Part shown: positions 17,214 through 24,650 of the stretch, piece by piece | Numbering within the stretch: position 1 is the first letter of the stretch | Layout: each line of letters opens with the position of its first letter | Source: an uncultured Pelagibacteraceae bacterium | GTDB taxonomy: Bacteria; Pseudomonadota; Alphaproteobacteria; Pelagibacterales; Pelagibacteraceae | Assembly (NCBI GenBank): GCA_902586495.1 | Contig: CACIHQ010000003.1 | Location: forward strand, 36,606-100,605 | Direction: 5' to 3' | DNA: 64,000 nt | The notes under the pieces: generated by a model | Seen by the model: only the letters and a program-made list of their open reading frames with translations | Told to the model about the DNA's origin: nothing | The model's database searches: none | Translations under genes and position numbers: made by a program

Positions 17214-17285
17214 ATGATCAGAATGGAAGTAAAAAGTCAGCTGTCGCTTGTGAGTTTAATAGAATGTGGTTTAAATGATCTTTAA
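17214..17285 (+). CDS. Possible 23-residue ORF coupled to the DUF1330 gene
   Basis: An ATG opens a 23-codon frame whose TAA overlaps the next ATG by one base (TAATG). It fills most of the only sizeable gap in the small-gene run. AAGAAGTGAT upstream is at best a weak ribosome site. It may be a coupling leader or simply chance. Confidence 0.25.
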   Translation: MIRMEVKSQLSLVSLIECGLNDL

Positions 17286-17572
17286 TGCCAGGTTTTGTCA
17301 TTTTTAATATAGAAATAAAAAAACCTGAAGAATATAAAGAATACGTTCAGAAGGTAACACCAATAGCTAAAAAATTTGGGGGTGAATATATTGTCAGAGG
17401 TGGTGAAACCAAAGTAATTGAAGGTAATTGGAAATATCCTAGAACAATTATTATTAAATTTCCAAGTTACGAAAAAGCTTTAGAGTGGTATAGTTCAGAA
17501 GAATATAAACCAATTAAAAAAATCCGTTTAGACAATTCAGTCAGTAATGGAATAATAATTAAAGGAGTTTAA
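17285..17572 (+). CDS. DUF1330 family protein
   Basis: The 95 residues fit DUF1330, a dimeric alpha+beta-barrel family: MPGFVIFNIEIKKPEEYKEYV at the start, then GGEYIVRGGETKVIEG and IIIKFPSYEKALEWYSSEEYKPI. The biochemical role of the family is not established. A 1-base overlap with the upstream mini-ORF and a 1-base gap to the next gene indicate coupled translation. Confidence 0.88.
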   Translation: MPGFVIFNIEIKKPEEYKEYVQKVTPIAKKFGGEYIVRGGETKVIEGNWKYPRTIIIKFPSYEKALEWYSSEEYKPIKKIRLDNSVSNGIIIKGV

Positions 17573-17573
17573 A

Positions 17574-17894
17574 ATGTCGATGTTAGAGAAATATACGAAT
17601 GCAATTAATAATAAAGATGAGTCAATTATGAATGAACTTTTGCATGATGACTTTAAATTTACAATGCATAAGTCAGGAAATACCATAGGTAAAACTGATG
17701 TTATAAAATGGGCAATGAGTGGTGATATAAACCAAGATAAAGCAAGAGTAGTCTATGAAAATGATGAAGTTGGAGTTCACCATTCAATAGTTACATTTAA
17801 TGATGGGAATGTTGAAGCAGTAATGGCAGTTTATAAATATAAAGATGGAAAAATTATAAGTTTGGAGACTGGCGCTACTCCTATGCCAAAATAA
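17574..17894 (+). CDS. NTF2-like/SnoaL-like small protein
   Basis: The 106-residue protein resembles the cone-shaped NTF2-like fold: an N-terminal helix (LEKYTNAINNKDES), then DFKFTMHKSGNTIGKTDVIKWAMSGD and several strands (HHSIVTFNDG, EAVMAVYKYKDGKIISLE). Members include isomerases, hydratases and binding proteins. Function here is unknown. Confidence 0.72.
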   Translation: MSMLEKYTNAINNKDESIMNELLHDDFKFTMHKSGNTIGKTDVIKWAMSGDINQDKARVVYENDEVGVHHSIVTFNDGNVEAVMAVYKYKDGKIISLETGATPMPK

Positions 17895-17900
17895 AAGTAA

Positions 17901-18485
17901 ATGATTGACTTTTATTTTTCTATTGGAAGCACATATACTTACTTAGCAGTTACTAGAATACCTGATGTCGAAAAAAATTATCAAGTTGAGTTTAATTGGA
18001 AACCTTTTAGTGTTCGGGCAATCATGAAAGAAATGAATAATATTCCATTTCCAAAGGATAAGCTCAATAAAGTAAACTATATGTGGAGAGATATTGAAAG
18101 ACGTGCTGAGAGTTATGGTTTTTTTGCTAAAACCCCTGTGCCCTACCCATTATCTGAATTTGATTTAGCAAATCAAATTGCAATTCTTGGATTAGATAAG
18201 GGTTGGGGTGTAGATTATGTGAGACTGACTTATAAAAAATGGTTTCAAGAAGTTAAAGAACCAGCGATAGAGCCAAGTATTTCTGAAGTATGTAAAGAAT
18301 TAAAACTTAATAAGGATGAAATAATATCTGAAGCAAAAACAAAATTAATTGAAGATAAATATTTAGCTAATACAAACTCTGCAAGAGAAAATAAAATCTT
18401 TGGTAGTCCCTCTTTTGTTGTTAAAAACGAAATATTTTGGGGTGACGATAGGATGGAAGATGCAATCAAATTTTTTAAAAAATGA
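17901..18485 (+). CDS. 2-hydroxychromene-2-carboxylate isomerase-like, DsbA/GST-kappa fold protein
   Basis: The 194 residues match the HCCA isomerase/DsbA-like family: DFYFSIGSTYTYLAVTRIP at the start (Ser in place of the thioredoxin cysteines), VEFNWKPFSVRAIM, and near the end IFGSPSFVVKNEIFWGDDRMED. Known members use glutathione in aromatic breakdown. Here it follows the small-protein run by 6 bases, and its stop overlaps the following DUF2798 ATG. Confidence 0.85.
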   Translation: MIDFYFSIGSTYTYLAVTRIPDVEKNYQVEFNWKPFSVRAIMKEMNNIPFPKDKLNKVNYMWRDIERRAESYGFFAKTPVPYPLSEFDLANQIAILGLDKGWGVDYVRLTYKKWFQEVKEPAIEPSISEVCKELKLNKDEIISEAKTKLIEDKYLANTNSARENKIFGSPSFVVKNEIFWGDDRMEDAIKFFKK

Positions 18486-18706
18486 TGTTTTCAAAAAAAT
18501 ACTTTGATCTCATCTTTATCTTAATTATGGGCTTTGGCATGAGTTTACTTATGACCCTTATTATTACTTATATTAACACCGGTATGGATGAAGATTATAT
18601 CACAAGATTCTTAAAAGCTTGGATGATAAGTTTACCGATAGCAATCATAGCTGCTCTTATACTTGGCCCACCTATTAAAAAATTTGTAGATAAAATAACT
18701 AAATAA
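18482..18706 (+). CDS. DUF2798 family membrane protein
   Basis: The 74-residue protein has two membrane helices (FILIMGFGMSLLMTLIITYI and LPIAIIAALILGPPI) joined by DEDYITRFLKAWMI, the DUF2798 arrangement. It overlaps the previous gene by 4 bases. Function unknown. Confidence 0.82.
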   Translation: MMFSKKYFDLIFILIMGFGMSLLMTLIITYINTGMDEDYITRFLKAWMISLPIAIIAALILGPPIKKFVDKITK

Positions 18707-18720
18707 TCATATTTTAGAAT

Positions 18721-19056
18721 ATGAGTAATTTGTCAGGATATATATTTTTATTATTAGCTATAATTCTTGGAATAACTTCAAATGGTTTCTTAAAGTCTAC
18801 AAATGGTTTTACAAATCTTGGGCCATCTATTTTTTGTGCAATTTCAATATTAGCTTGTATTTTTTGTTTATCTAAAGCAATGAATATTATTCCAGTTGGT
18901 TTCACCTATGCAACATATGGAGGATTGACTATAACTGCTGTTACTTTATTTGGCGTATTTAGATACAATCAAATTCCAAATCTTTATGGCATTATAGGAA
19001 TAGCATTAATTGTTGTTGGTGTAATTTTACTCAATACACTTGGAAAGACTACTTAG
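18721..19056 (+). CDS. SMR (EmrE-like) family membrane protein lacking the conserved glutamate
   Basis: The 111 residues and four helices match small multidrug resistance proteins: GFTNLGPSI, AMNIIPVGFTYATYGGLTI and GIIGIALIVVGVILLN align well with EmrE. The proton- and substrate-binding Glu14 of EmrE aligns with Gly17 here (AIILGITSN). The protein is thus probably not a classical drug/proton antiporter; non-transporting SMR relatives exist. Its end overlaps the convergent HisN-like gene by 8 bases. Confidence 0.82.
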   Translation: MSNLSGYIFLLLAIILGITSNGFLKSTNGFTNLGPSIFCAISILACIFCLSKAMNIIPVGFTYATYGGLTITAVTLFGVFRYNQIPNLYGIIGIALIVVGVILLNTLGKTT

Positions 19057-19855
19057 TCACAGGTTTCAATATTTTCAATATTCTGTTATGCAGATTTTTA
19101 TTCGGCGCACAAATAATGTTTCCTGCTTTTTTTGGATCCTCATTTTTCCATGTGGTAACTATTCCTCCCGCTGCTCTTATTATGGGGATTAGAGCATGGA
19201 TATCCCAAATTTTATTTCCACATTGAATTACAATATCTATTTTTCCCTCTGCAAAATGTGAATAACTCAGAGCATCGGCACACGGAAATTGCATTCGTTT
19301 TAATATTTGTGTTATTTTTTTTTGTTGGTTTAAAGATAAACTGCCATGAAATGCAGCTGACAATTTCATATTTTTGAAAGTTGCTTTTTTATTCACTTTT
19401 AATCTTTTTTTATTTCCATTTTCACAAACAAAAGCAACTTTGTCTGTTTCGTTAAAATAATATTTTTTTAAAATTGGAAAATTAGCAAGACCTAAAATTG
19501 GTATTCCTCTGAAATTTAGCGAAATGAGGTTACTCCAAGTTGGGTTACCTATAACGAAAGATCTTGTGCCATCTATTGGATCAACGACCCAGGAAAAATC
19601 ACTTTTAGTTTTTTTATTTTGAAATTCCTCACCTATAATTTGATGAGTGGGAAATTTATTACTAATCTCTTTTCTTATAAATTTTTCAAAAGCTATATCT
19701 GCGTTAGTAACAGGGTCATAACCTGTGCCCTTTAACTTATTTGAAACTTTAAATGGCCTGTTTAATTTTAAGAAATAAAATCTAGTGAGTTTATTTGCTA
19801 AATTGTTAAGAAATTTAGAGTATTTTTTATATTCTGAAGATTTTAATTTAATCAC
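19049..19855 (-). CDS. hisN: Inositol monophosphatase-family phosphatase, histidinol-phosphatase-like
   Basis: The 268 residues show the lithium-sensitive phosphatase motifs: GEE (metal ligand), WVVDPIDGTRSF (the DPxDGT signature) and IWDIHALIPIIRAAGG. The DPVTNADIAFE and IWDIHALIP variants resemble HisN-type histidinol-phosphate phosphatases. Many SAR11 genomes lack HisB-type phosphatase, so HisN is a reasonable role. Inositol-1-phosphate or another sugar phosphate is the alternative. Confidence 0.82.
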   Translation of the reverse strand: MIKLKSSEYKKYSKFLNNLANKLTRFYFLKLNRPFKVSNKLKGTGYDPVTNADIAFEKFIRKEISNKFPTHQIIGEEFQNKKTKSDFSWVVDPIDGTRSFVIGNPTWSNLISLNFRGIPILGLANFPILKKYYFNETDKVAFVCENGNKKRLKVNKKATFKNMKLSAAFHGSLSLNQQKKITQILKRMQFPCADALSYSHFAEGKIDIVIQCGNKIWDIHALIPIIRAAGGIVTTWKNEDPKKAGNIICAPNKNLHNRILKILKPVTK

Positions 19856-19920
19856 ATGAGACTATTACAATTTAATTTGTATTGATTAAAGTAAAATTTT
19901 AAATAATCATAAGAATCATT

Positions 19921-21021
19921 ATGAAAATTGAACTTTCAGACAATAAAGTTTTTTTTGAAAATCAAGGATCAAAAAAAGAAATACACCCATTCTGGTTGAG
20001 AGAAAGAGTGAACGGTTTAGATTTTGTTGATAAAGGTACCAAACAAAGATTGTTTGATCCAACAACACTCAATCAAAATATTGAAATAAATAAAGTAAAT
20101 TTGACTGATAAATTTTTAGAGATTTCTTTTAATGACGGAGTTGAAACAAAAATATCAATTCAAAGTATCTTTGAAGAATATTCTGGTATTAATGATATAA
20201 AATTTATCAAAAAAACTAAATGGGACTCTTCTTTAAAAAATCTAAATAATTTTCAGTTCAGAAAAAATATATTTGAAGAAAAAATAATGTATGAAGCTTT
20301 AATAAGTTTCTATAAATATGGTTTCATTATTTTCAAAAATGTGCCGACAGAAAACAATTTCCTGGTAAAATTCGCAAATTCTATGGGTAGTATAAGGAGA
20401 ACGAATTTTGGTGAATTCTTTAATGTAAAATCAAAACCCAATCCCAATGATCTAGCTTATACATCTTTACCTTTAGCACCTCATACTGATAATCCTTATA
20501 GAAATCCAGTTCCATGTATTCAAATATTGCATTGTATTGAAAATGCAGTTGAAGGTGGATACTCTACTTTGGTAGATGGCTTTACAGTTACAGAGGAATT
20601 AAAAGAAAAATATCCTGAATATTATAAAATTTTAACTGAGGTGAAGGTAAAATATCAATTTATAGATAAGGATGTAATATTAGAAAATTGGGCTGAGATG
20701 ATTGAATTAGATGAAAATAAAAATTTTAAACAGGTTAGATTTAGCCCAAGGTTAGATTTTGTTCCATTAATTGATAAAAATAAATTAGATATTTACTATA
20801 AGGCAAGAAATAAAATTTCTGAATTGTATAATTCAAGCAAATATAGAATTGAATTTAAACTTCTTCCAGGAGATCTACTAATGATGGATAATTATCGACT
20901 TCTTCATGGAAGGACATCCTTTAATGCTAATCAGGGTAATAGATTTCTTCAAGGTTGTTATATAGATTATGATAGTACTGAAGGAAAAATTAAGCATCTA
21001 AAAAGAAAATTTAATATATAA
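19921..21021 (+). CDS. Gamma-butyrobetaine-hydroxylase-like/TauD-family Fe(II)/2-oxoglutarate dioxygenase
   Basis: The 366-residue protein has a short N-terminal GBBH-like domain (HPFWLRERVNG) followed by a TauD/TfdA oxygenase domain. Iron ligands are visible as HTD in APHTDNPYRNPVP and the distal His in YRLLHGRTSF; the 2-oxoglutarate arginine would lie about ten residues further on. True gamma-butyrobetaine and trimethyllysine hydroxylases have zinc-binding cysteines after WLRDN; none is present here. Substrate may be a trimethylammonium compound (inference). Confidence 0.85.
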   Translation: MKIELSDNKVFFENQGSKKEIHPFWLRERVNGLDFVDKGTKQRLFDPTTLNQNIEINKVNLTDKFLEISFNDGVETKISIQSIFEEYSGINDIKFIKKTKWDSSLKNLNNFQFRKNIFEEKIMYEALISFYKYGFIIFKNVPTENNFLVKFANSMGSIRRTNFGEFFNVKSKPNPNDLAYTSLPLAPHTDNPYRNPVPCIQILHCIENAVEGGYSTLVDGFTVTEELKEKYPEYYKILTEVKVKYQFIDKDVILENWAEMIELDENKNFKQVRFSPRLDFVPLIDKNKLDIYYKARNKISELYNSSKYRIEFKLLPGDLLMMDNYRLLHGRTSFNANQGNRFLQGCYIDYDSTEGKIKHLKRKFNI

Positions 21022-21022
21022 A

Positions 21023-21202
21023 TTATTTATTAAAACAATTATTCACTAATATTGCCATTAATATCCAAATGACAAAAGTTTCACCATGGGTGAAAGAATA
21101 ATCCGCTCCAGCAAATCCAGCAACTATATTGATTGCATAAATAATTACGGTAGAGACTAATAAACTTAAGAATAATTTTACTATTCCATTAATATATTTC
21201 AC
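21023..21202 (-). CDS. Small membrane protein, 59 residues (not in ORF track)
   Basis: Reading leftwards from a GTG at 21202 gives 59 codons ending at TAA. Two membrane helices are evident (KLFLSLLVSTVIIYAINIVAG and TFVIWILMAILVNNCF), separated by FAGADYSFTHGE. An ATG two bases earlier is out of frame and stops at once. There is no clear Shine-Dalgarno. Protein-like composition and lack of any other gene on the stretch support it. Its 3' end is adjacent to the convergent dioxygenase stop. Confidence 0.62.
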   Translation of the reverse strand: MKYINGIVKLFLSLLVSTVIIYAINIVAGFAGADYSFTHGETFVIWILMAILVNNCFNK

Positions 21203-21296
21203 ATTAAAATTTTAACTATTCTCAATATTTATGCAAATGAAAATTTTCTATTAATAAGTGAAATTATTTTAGATGCCGGAATATTATTAAATACCT

Positions 21297-21545
21297 AGGT
21301 TGTATTCAAGAAATATATTTTCAGAAAATTTAAATAAATTTATTGATTACAACCTAATCAAAATTTAATCTTTAATTAAGGAGGTAGCTTTAATGAATCA
21401 AACACCACCTGATACTTAGCTGGGTATTTTCATACTTCATAAAAACGTAAATAAAAAATATAAAGTCCATTCGGACTTAAATGCCAGAACGGCAAATTAG
21501 GGGCTGCTCTTTTGGTTAATTAACTAGAGAGCAAACCCCTAAATT
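21297..21545 (+). ncRNA. Candidate structured RNA or tiny-ORF transcript
   Basis: This is the largest gene-free stretch in the window. In order it holds: a 9-base inverted repeat TAGGTTGTA/TACAACCTA (21297-21305, 21349-21357); a perfect AAGGAGGT (21378-21385) 7 bases before an 8-codon ORF; ACCACCT, which could fold back on that ribosome site; a hairpin AAGTCC-ATTC-GGACTT; a hairpin TGCC-AGAAC-GGCA; and a long final stem (TTAGGGG/CCCCTAA with GCTCT/AGAGC inside) followed by TTATTTTG. The density of complementary segments suggests an independent plus-strand RNA. No known RNA family was recognised. Confidence 0.35.
21393..21419 (+). CDS. Eight-codon mini-ORF behind a perfect Shine-Dalgarno
   Basis: ATG to TAG encodes MNQTPPDT. 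The ribosome site AAGGAGGT with 7-base spacing is close to ideal and stronger than that of almost any gene in the window. After the TAG the frame continues open for 26 more codons. It could be a leader-type peptide or part of a regulatory RNA; no downstream plus-strand gene exists for it to control. Confidence 0.3.
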   Translation: MNQTPPDT

Positions 21546-21548
21546 ATT
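21496..21548. terminator. Compound hairpin, terminator-like
   Basis: TTAGGGG (21497-21503) pairs with CCCCTAA (21536-21542), GCTCT with AGAGC, and the apex GGTTAATTAACT is itself near-palindromic. An AT-rich tail with four T follows on the plus strand. It may end a plus-strand RNA and also the leftward methyltransferase message that finishes at 21557. Confidence 0.5.
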
Positions 21549-21556
21549 TTGTTAAT

Positions 21557-22264
21557 TTATCTATTCAAAACTAGACAAATCAATTTATCTTGAAAAGATA
21601 TTTGTTTTTTATACTTTTTCTTTATTTCATTTAAACCACTAGATATTATCTTATGGCTCATACCCAACAACACCGATATATATTTGCTATTTACCATTTC
21701 CATATATTTTATCCTTGAAATTTTAACTTTATAACTAAACCCTCTAACGAGTTTTCCTTTGAATGAATATGAAATTGATTTAATAATTTTCTTATCTCTT
21801 ATTAAGGCTTTTTTCAGCTTTTTTTTCATAATCGAAAATGTTGGAATTTCATTATTAATGGGGTCTAGAGTAAAAATAATAATTTTACCGTTTGGATTTA
21901 GCAATGTCTTCGACAATTTAAGTATAATCTTAATATCTTTAATTTTAAAAAGATGAATAGTTTGTTTTAATAAAATTAGATCAAATGTTTTTTTATTCTT
22001 TTTTAAAAATTTAATTGCATCAATTTTTTTAAAAATTATTCTTTTATCTCTATCTTTGTGATTTTCTATATCTACACCTATAGATTTTCTCTTTAAGCTT
22101 AACTTTGACGACAAGCTTCCTAGTATCTTACCCCTGCCACAACCAATATCTAAAATCTGACTGTTTTTATTTAATTTAACTTGTTTTAATAAAAAATTAT
22201 TAAAAGATTTAATATAAGACGATGATGAAAGCCAAGTTTTGTTGTCCCAATTTTTTAATGACAC
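21557..22264 (-). CDS. Class I SAM-dependent methyltransferase
   Basis: The 235-residue protein has motif I ILDIGCGRGKIL near residue 40, an acidic residue ending strand 2 (SIGVDIENH) and LILLKQTIHLF as the motif IV region. Substrate is unknown. Its start overlaps the end of the DUF4396 gene by about 10 bases, so the two are in one leftward transcript. Confidence 0.85.
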   Translation of the reverse strand: MSLKNWDNKTWLSSSSYIKSFNNFLLKQVKLNKNSQILDIGCGRGKILGSLSSKLSLKRKSIGVDIENHKDRDKRIIFKKIDAIKFLKKNKKTFDLILLKQTIHLFKIKDIKIILKLSKTLLNPNGKIIIFTLDPINNEIPTFSIMKKKLKKALIRDKKIIKSISYSFKGKLVRGFSYKVKISRIKYMEMVNSKYISVLLGMSHKIISSGLNEIKKKYKKQISFQDKLICLVLNR

Positions 22265-22701
22265 GCAATATTAAATTTTTTTAATCTCCAATAATTATAA
22301 GGCCAGGGTGTTAAAAATCCAACTAAGAGCATAATTGGAATTACCCACCAAGTAAGAATTGCTCCACCTGTTAAAAAATAATCAGTCAAATTCATCATGA
22401 TATCCATACTTATCATCGATATAAAACTCATTCCCATTGCTGTTTTTAAGGCTTTAGAAAAATCAAAATTTTGTTTTATTAGGATTACTGTCTCTAAAAT
22501 AACACTCGTAATTAATCCGTTGATAATAGCTAAAGTCATTATTCCCATAACTGGGAATGGAATTTTAGTTAGTTGAAAAAATAAAATAGTACCGAAATCG
22601 CCAATTGCACAACCTAATAAACACCAACTTGTGTTTTTAGCGCTTCTCTTCCATGTATGTTTACACGACCAATTAAAATTGGCATTGACTGCATTGTCCA
22701 T
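22255..22701 (-). CDS. DUF4396 family membrane protein
   Basis: The 148-residue protein has four membrane helices. SWCLLGCAIGDFGTI near residue 30 (C-x3-C then Gly-Asp), PFPVMGIMTLAIINGLITSVILE and GFLTPWPYNYWRLKK match DUF4396. The paired cysteines and the adjacent cupredoxin suggest a link to copper or another metal, but the family function is unknown. Confidence 0.8.
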   Translation of the reverse strand: MDNAVNANFNWSCKHTWKRSAKNTSWCLLGCAIGDFGTILFFQLTKIPFPVMGIMTLAIINGLITSVILETVILIKQNFDFSKALKTAMGMSFISMISMDIMMNLTDYFLTGGAILTWWVIPIMLLVGFLTPWPYNYWRLKKFNIACH

Positions 22702-22705
22702 TAAA

Positions 22706-23209
22706 TTAGTTTATATCAACTTTAGCTATCATTCCAACTTGATAATGGCCTGGCACATTGCATGCAATTTCAATATTTATTGCATTATCAAATTTCCAAA
22801 TGATATTTCCTTTTTGTTTTGGTTCCAATAAAACACTATTACTATGTGAATGAGCCATAGCTTTATCCATCTTTGCCATTTTTTTCATCTTTTCTTTATC
22901 AATTGAATCTGCAAGAAGAATTTCATTCTCAACCATTTTTTCCATTTCTGGCTGATGCTTTATATGCATCATTTTGTTTGCTATATTAAATTCGTGAACT
23001 AACTCACCTACATTTTCAACTTCAAACTTTATTGTTTCACCTGCTTTAATTTGAAAAGAACTGGGTTCATAATAGTTATCAAACATTTTTACTTTTATGA
23101 TTCGGTTAATATCGCCTACTTTTCCTTTTGAACCAATTTTCATGTTTTTATCAGCAAAAGATGGCAAACAATATAATATTAGAATAATTAATGTTATAAC
23201 TTGTTTCAT
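22706..23209 (-). CDS. Periplasmic cupredoxin-like copper protein
   Basis: A signal peptide (MKQVITLIILILYCLPSFA) precedes a cupredoxin domain of about 148 residues. The type-1 copper ligands appear as His in LVHEFNIAN and Cys-His-Met in CNVPGHYQVGM. An insertion rich in Met, His and Lys (MMHIKHQPEMEKM to AMAHSHS) separates the two ligand regions and could hold extra metal. It is 4 bases upstream of the DUF4396 gene. Likely role: copper handling or electron transfer. Confidence 0.86.
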   Translation of the reverse strand: MKQVITLIILILYCLPSFADKNMKIGSKGKVGDINRIIKVKMFDNYYEPSSFQIKAGETIKFEVENVGELVHEFNIANKMMHIKHQPEMEKMVENEILLADSIDKEKMKKMAKMDKAMAHSHSNSVLLEPKQKGNIIWKFDNAINIEIACNVPGHYQVGMIAKVDIN

Positions 23210-23278
23210 ACTAATAATTTAAATGTATTAATAATATTATCAATGGGTCAATTTGTGTTTGTATGATATCGTAAATAA

Positions 23279-23959
23279 ATGATTTTTAAACAATTATTCG
23301 ACAATAGATCATCAACATATACATATCTGATTTCCTCTGGAGAGGGAAGAGAGGCTTTAATTATCGACCCTGTAATAGAAAATGTAAATGAATACGTTAA
23401 TTTATTAAAAGGGCTTAATTTAAAACTTGTCAAAGTTATCGATACTCATATTCATGCGGATCACGTGACCGGTGCCTCAAAATTAAAAGACATTACAAAA
23501 TGCTCTAGAATAATGGGCGATCATACTCCCGCTGATACGGTTGAAATCAGAGTTAAAGATGATGAGTATATTAATTTAGATGACATCAAATTAAGAGCTA
23601 TGTATACACCTGGACATACTTCAGATAGCTATAGTTTTTTAATGGATAACTATCTATTTTCTGGAGACACTTTACTGATAAATGGGACAGGTAGAACAGA
23701 TTTTCAAAATGGAAATGCCATAGATTCTTATAATTCCATATTTAATAAACTCCTAAAATTACCAGACGAAACTCTTCTTTACCCCGCTCATGACTATAAA
23801 GGTGAAAAATTTAGCACTATCGGAAAGGAAAGAAAAAATAACCCAAGGTTACAAGTTGATAGCAAAGATCAGTATATTGAAATAATGAATAATTTAAGTC
23901 TAAAAAAACCAGATCAACTTGAGTCTAATGTTTCAAGAAATATTAAGATGGGTGTTTAA
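23279..23959 (+). CDS. ETHE1-like persulfide dioxygenase (metallo-beta-lactamase fold)
   Basis: The 226-residue protein has the metallo-hydrolase motif THIHADHVTG, then TPGHTSDSYSF, SGDTLLINGTGRTDFQ and YPAHDYKGEKFSTIGKERKNNPRL. The GRTDFQ and HDYKG variants are those of ETHE1-type sulfur dioxygenases, which use mononuclear iron to oxidise glutathione persulfide to sulfite, and not of glyoxalase II. It is divergent from the cupredoxin gene. A role in detoxifying sulfide is the likely one. Confidence 0.87.
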   Translation: MIFKQLFDNRSSTYTYLISSGEGREALIIDPVIENVNEYVNLLKGLNLKLVKVIDTHIHADHVTGASKLKDITKCSRIMGDHTPADTVEIRVKDDEYINLDDIKLRAMYTPGHTSDSYSFLMDNYLFSGDTLLINGTGRTDFQNGNAIDSYNSIFNKLLKLPDETLLYPAHDYKGEKFSTIGKERKNNPRLQVDSKDQYIEIMNNLSLKKPDQLESNVSRNIKMGV

Positions 23960-23960
23960 A

Positions 23961-24329
23961 TTAAATTGCTGATTTAAGAGCTTTATAAATTGCTTCTTTT
24001 TTAATTTCTCCAATACTTCTATATACCTCGTTATTATTTTTAAAAATAAGAAGTGTTGTTTGATATTGCACATTAAACATATCTGAAATTTCTCTATTTG
24101 TTACATCAAATGCAAAATATTCAATGTTATCAAAATCATTTTTAGCTTTTTGCAAAACTTTCATTTGACTTGCGCAAGAGGGACAATACTTAATCCAAGA
24201 GCTCACTACTACAACCTTGCCCTCAGATTGTGCTTTATCAAATAATTCTTTTTTAAAAGTTGTTTCTTTTTCCATAGCATTGACATTGAACGCCAATATA
24301 AGAAAACAAAATGTTAAAATTTTTTTCAT
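23961..24329 (-). CDS. Periplasmic thioredoxin-like protein
   Basis: A signal peptide (MKKILTFCFLILAFNVNA) is followed by a thioredoxin fold of about 104 residues with the active site SWIKYCPSCASQMKVL (CPSC), the FDVTNREISDMFNVQYQTTLLIF segment and the cis-proline replaced by Thr-Thr. It may be a disulfide reductase or oxidase in the periplasm. It abuts the convergent ETHE1-like gene. Confidence 0.83.
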   Translation of the reverse strand: MKKILTFCFLILAFNVNAMEKETTFKKELFDKAQSEGKVVVVSSWIKYCPSCASQMKVLQKAKNDFDNIEYFAFDVTNREISDMFNVQYQTTLLIFKNNNEVYRSIGEIKKEAIYKALKSAI

Positions 24330-24335
24330 AATTGT

Positions 24336-24650
24336 TTATACAACAAATATTAAAAACCAATAAGATGCCAATCCTGAAAATATTGTCGCAATTATACTTC
24401 TAGAGAAAATACCGATAAACATTGCAATTATTGCAGCCAATATCTTTGGATTATCATCTATTTCGAATAATCCTCTTTCATTAATAAAAATAGCTGGAAA
24501 GATTATTGCAGGAAATATTGCAGATGGCACAAATGATAATATCTCTCTAACTCTATCATTAAACATTTCTTTTTTAATTAAAGCTATCATTGAAAATCTC
24601 GTTAGATAAGTAATCAATCCACAATATAAAATTAATGTCCAGTTGCTCAT
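24336..24650 (-). CDS. azlD: AzlD-family branched-chain amino acid export subunit
   Basis: The 104-residue membrane protein has the AzlD pattern GLITYLTRFSMIALI followed by VPSAIFPAIIFPAIF. It overlaps the azlC stop by 4 bases, the usual azlCD arrangement. Confidence 0.88.
   Translation of the reverse strand: MSNWTLILYCGLITYLTRFSMIALIKKEMFNDRVREILSFVPSAIFPAIIFPAIFINERGLFEIDDNPKILAAIIAMFIGIFSRSIIATIFSGLASYWFLIFVV

Noticed and set aside
21022-21556. tRNA, tmRNA, 6S or SRP RNA gene
   Set aside because: No T-arm GTTCGA, no tag ORF and no conserved SRP loop seen; the stretch is described instead as a candidate unknown RNA.
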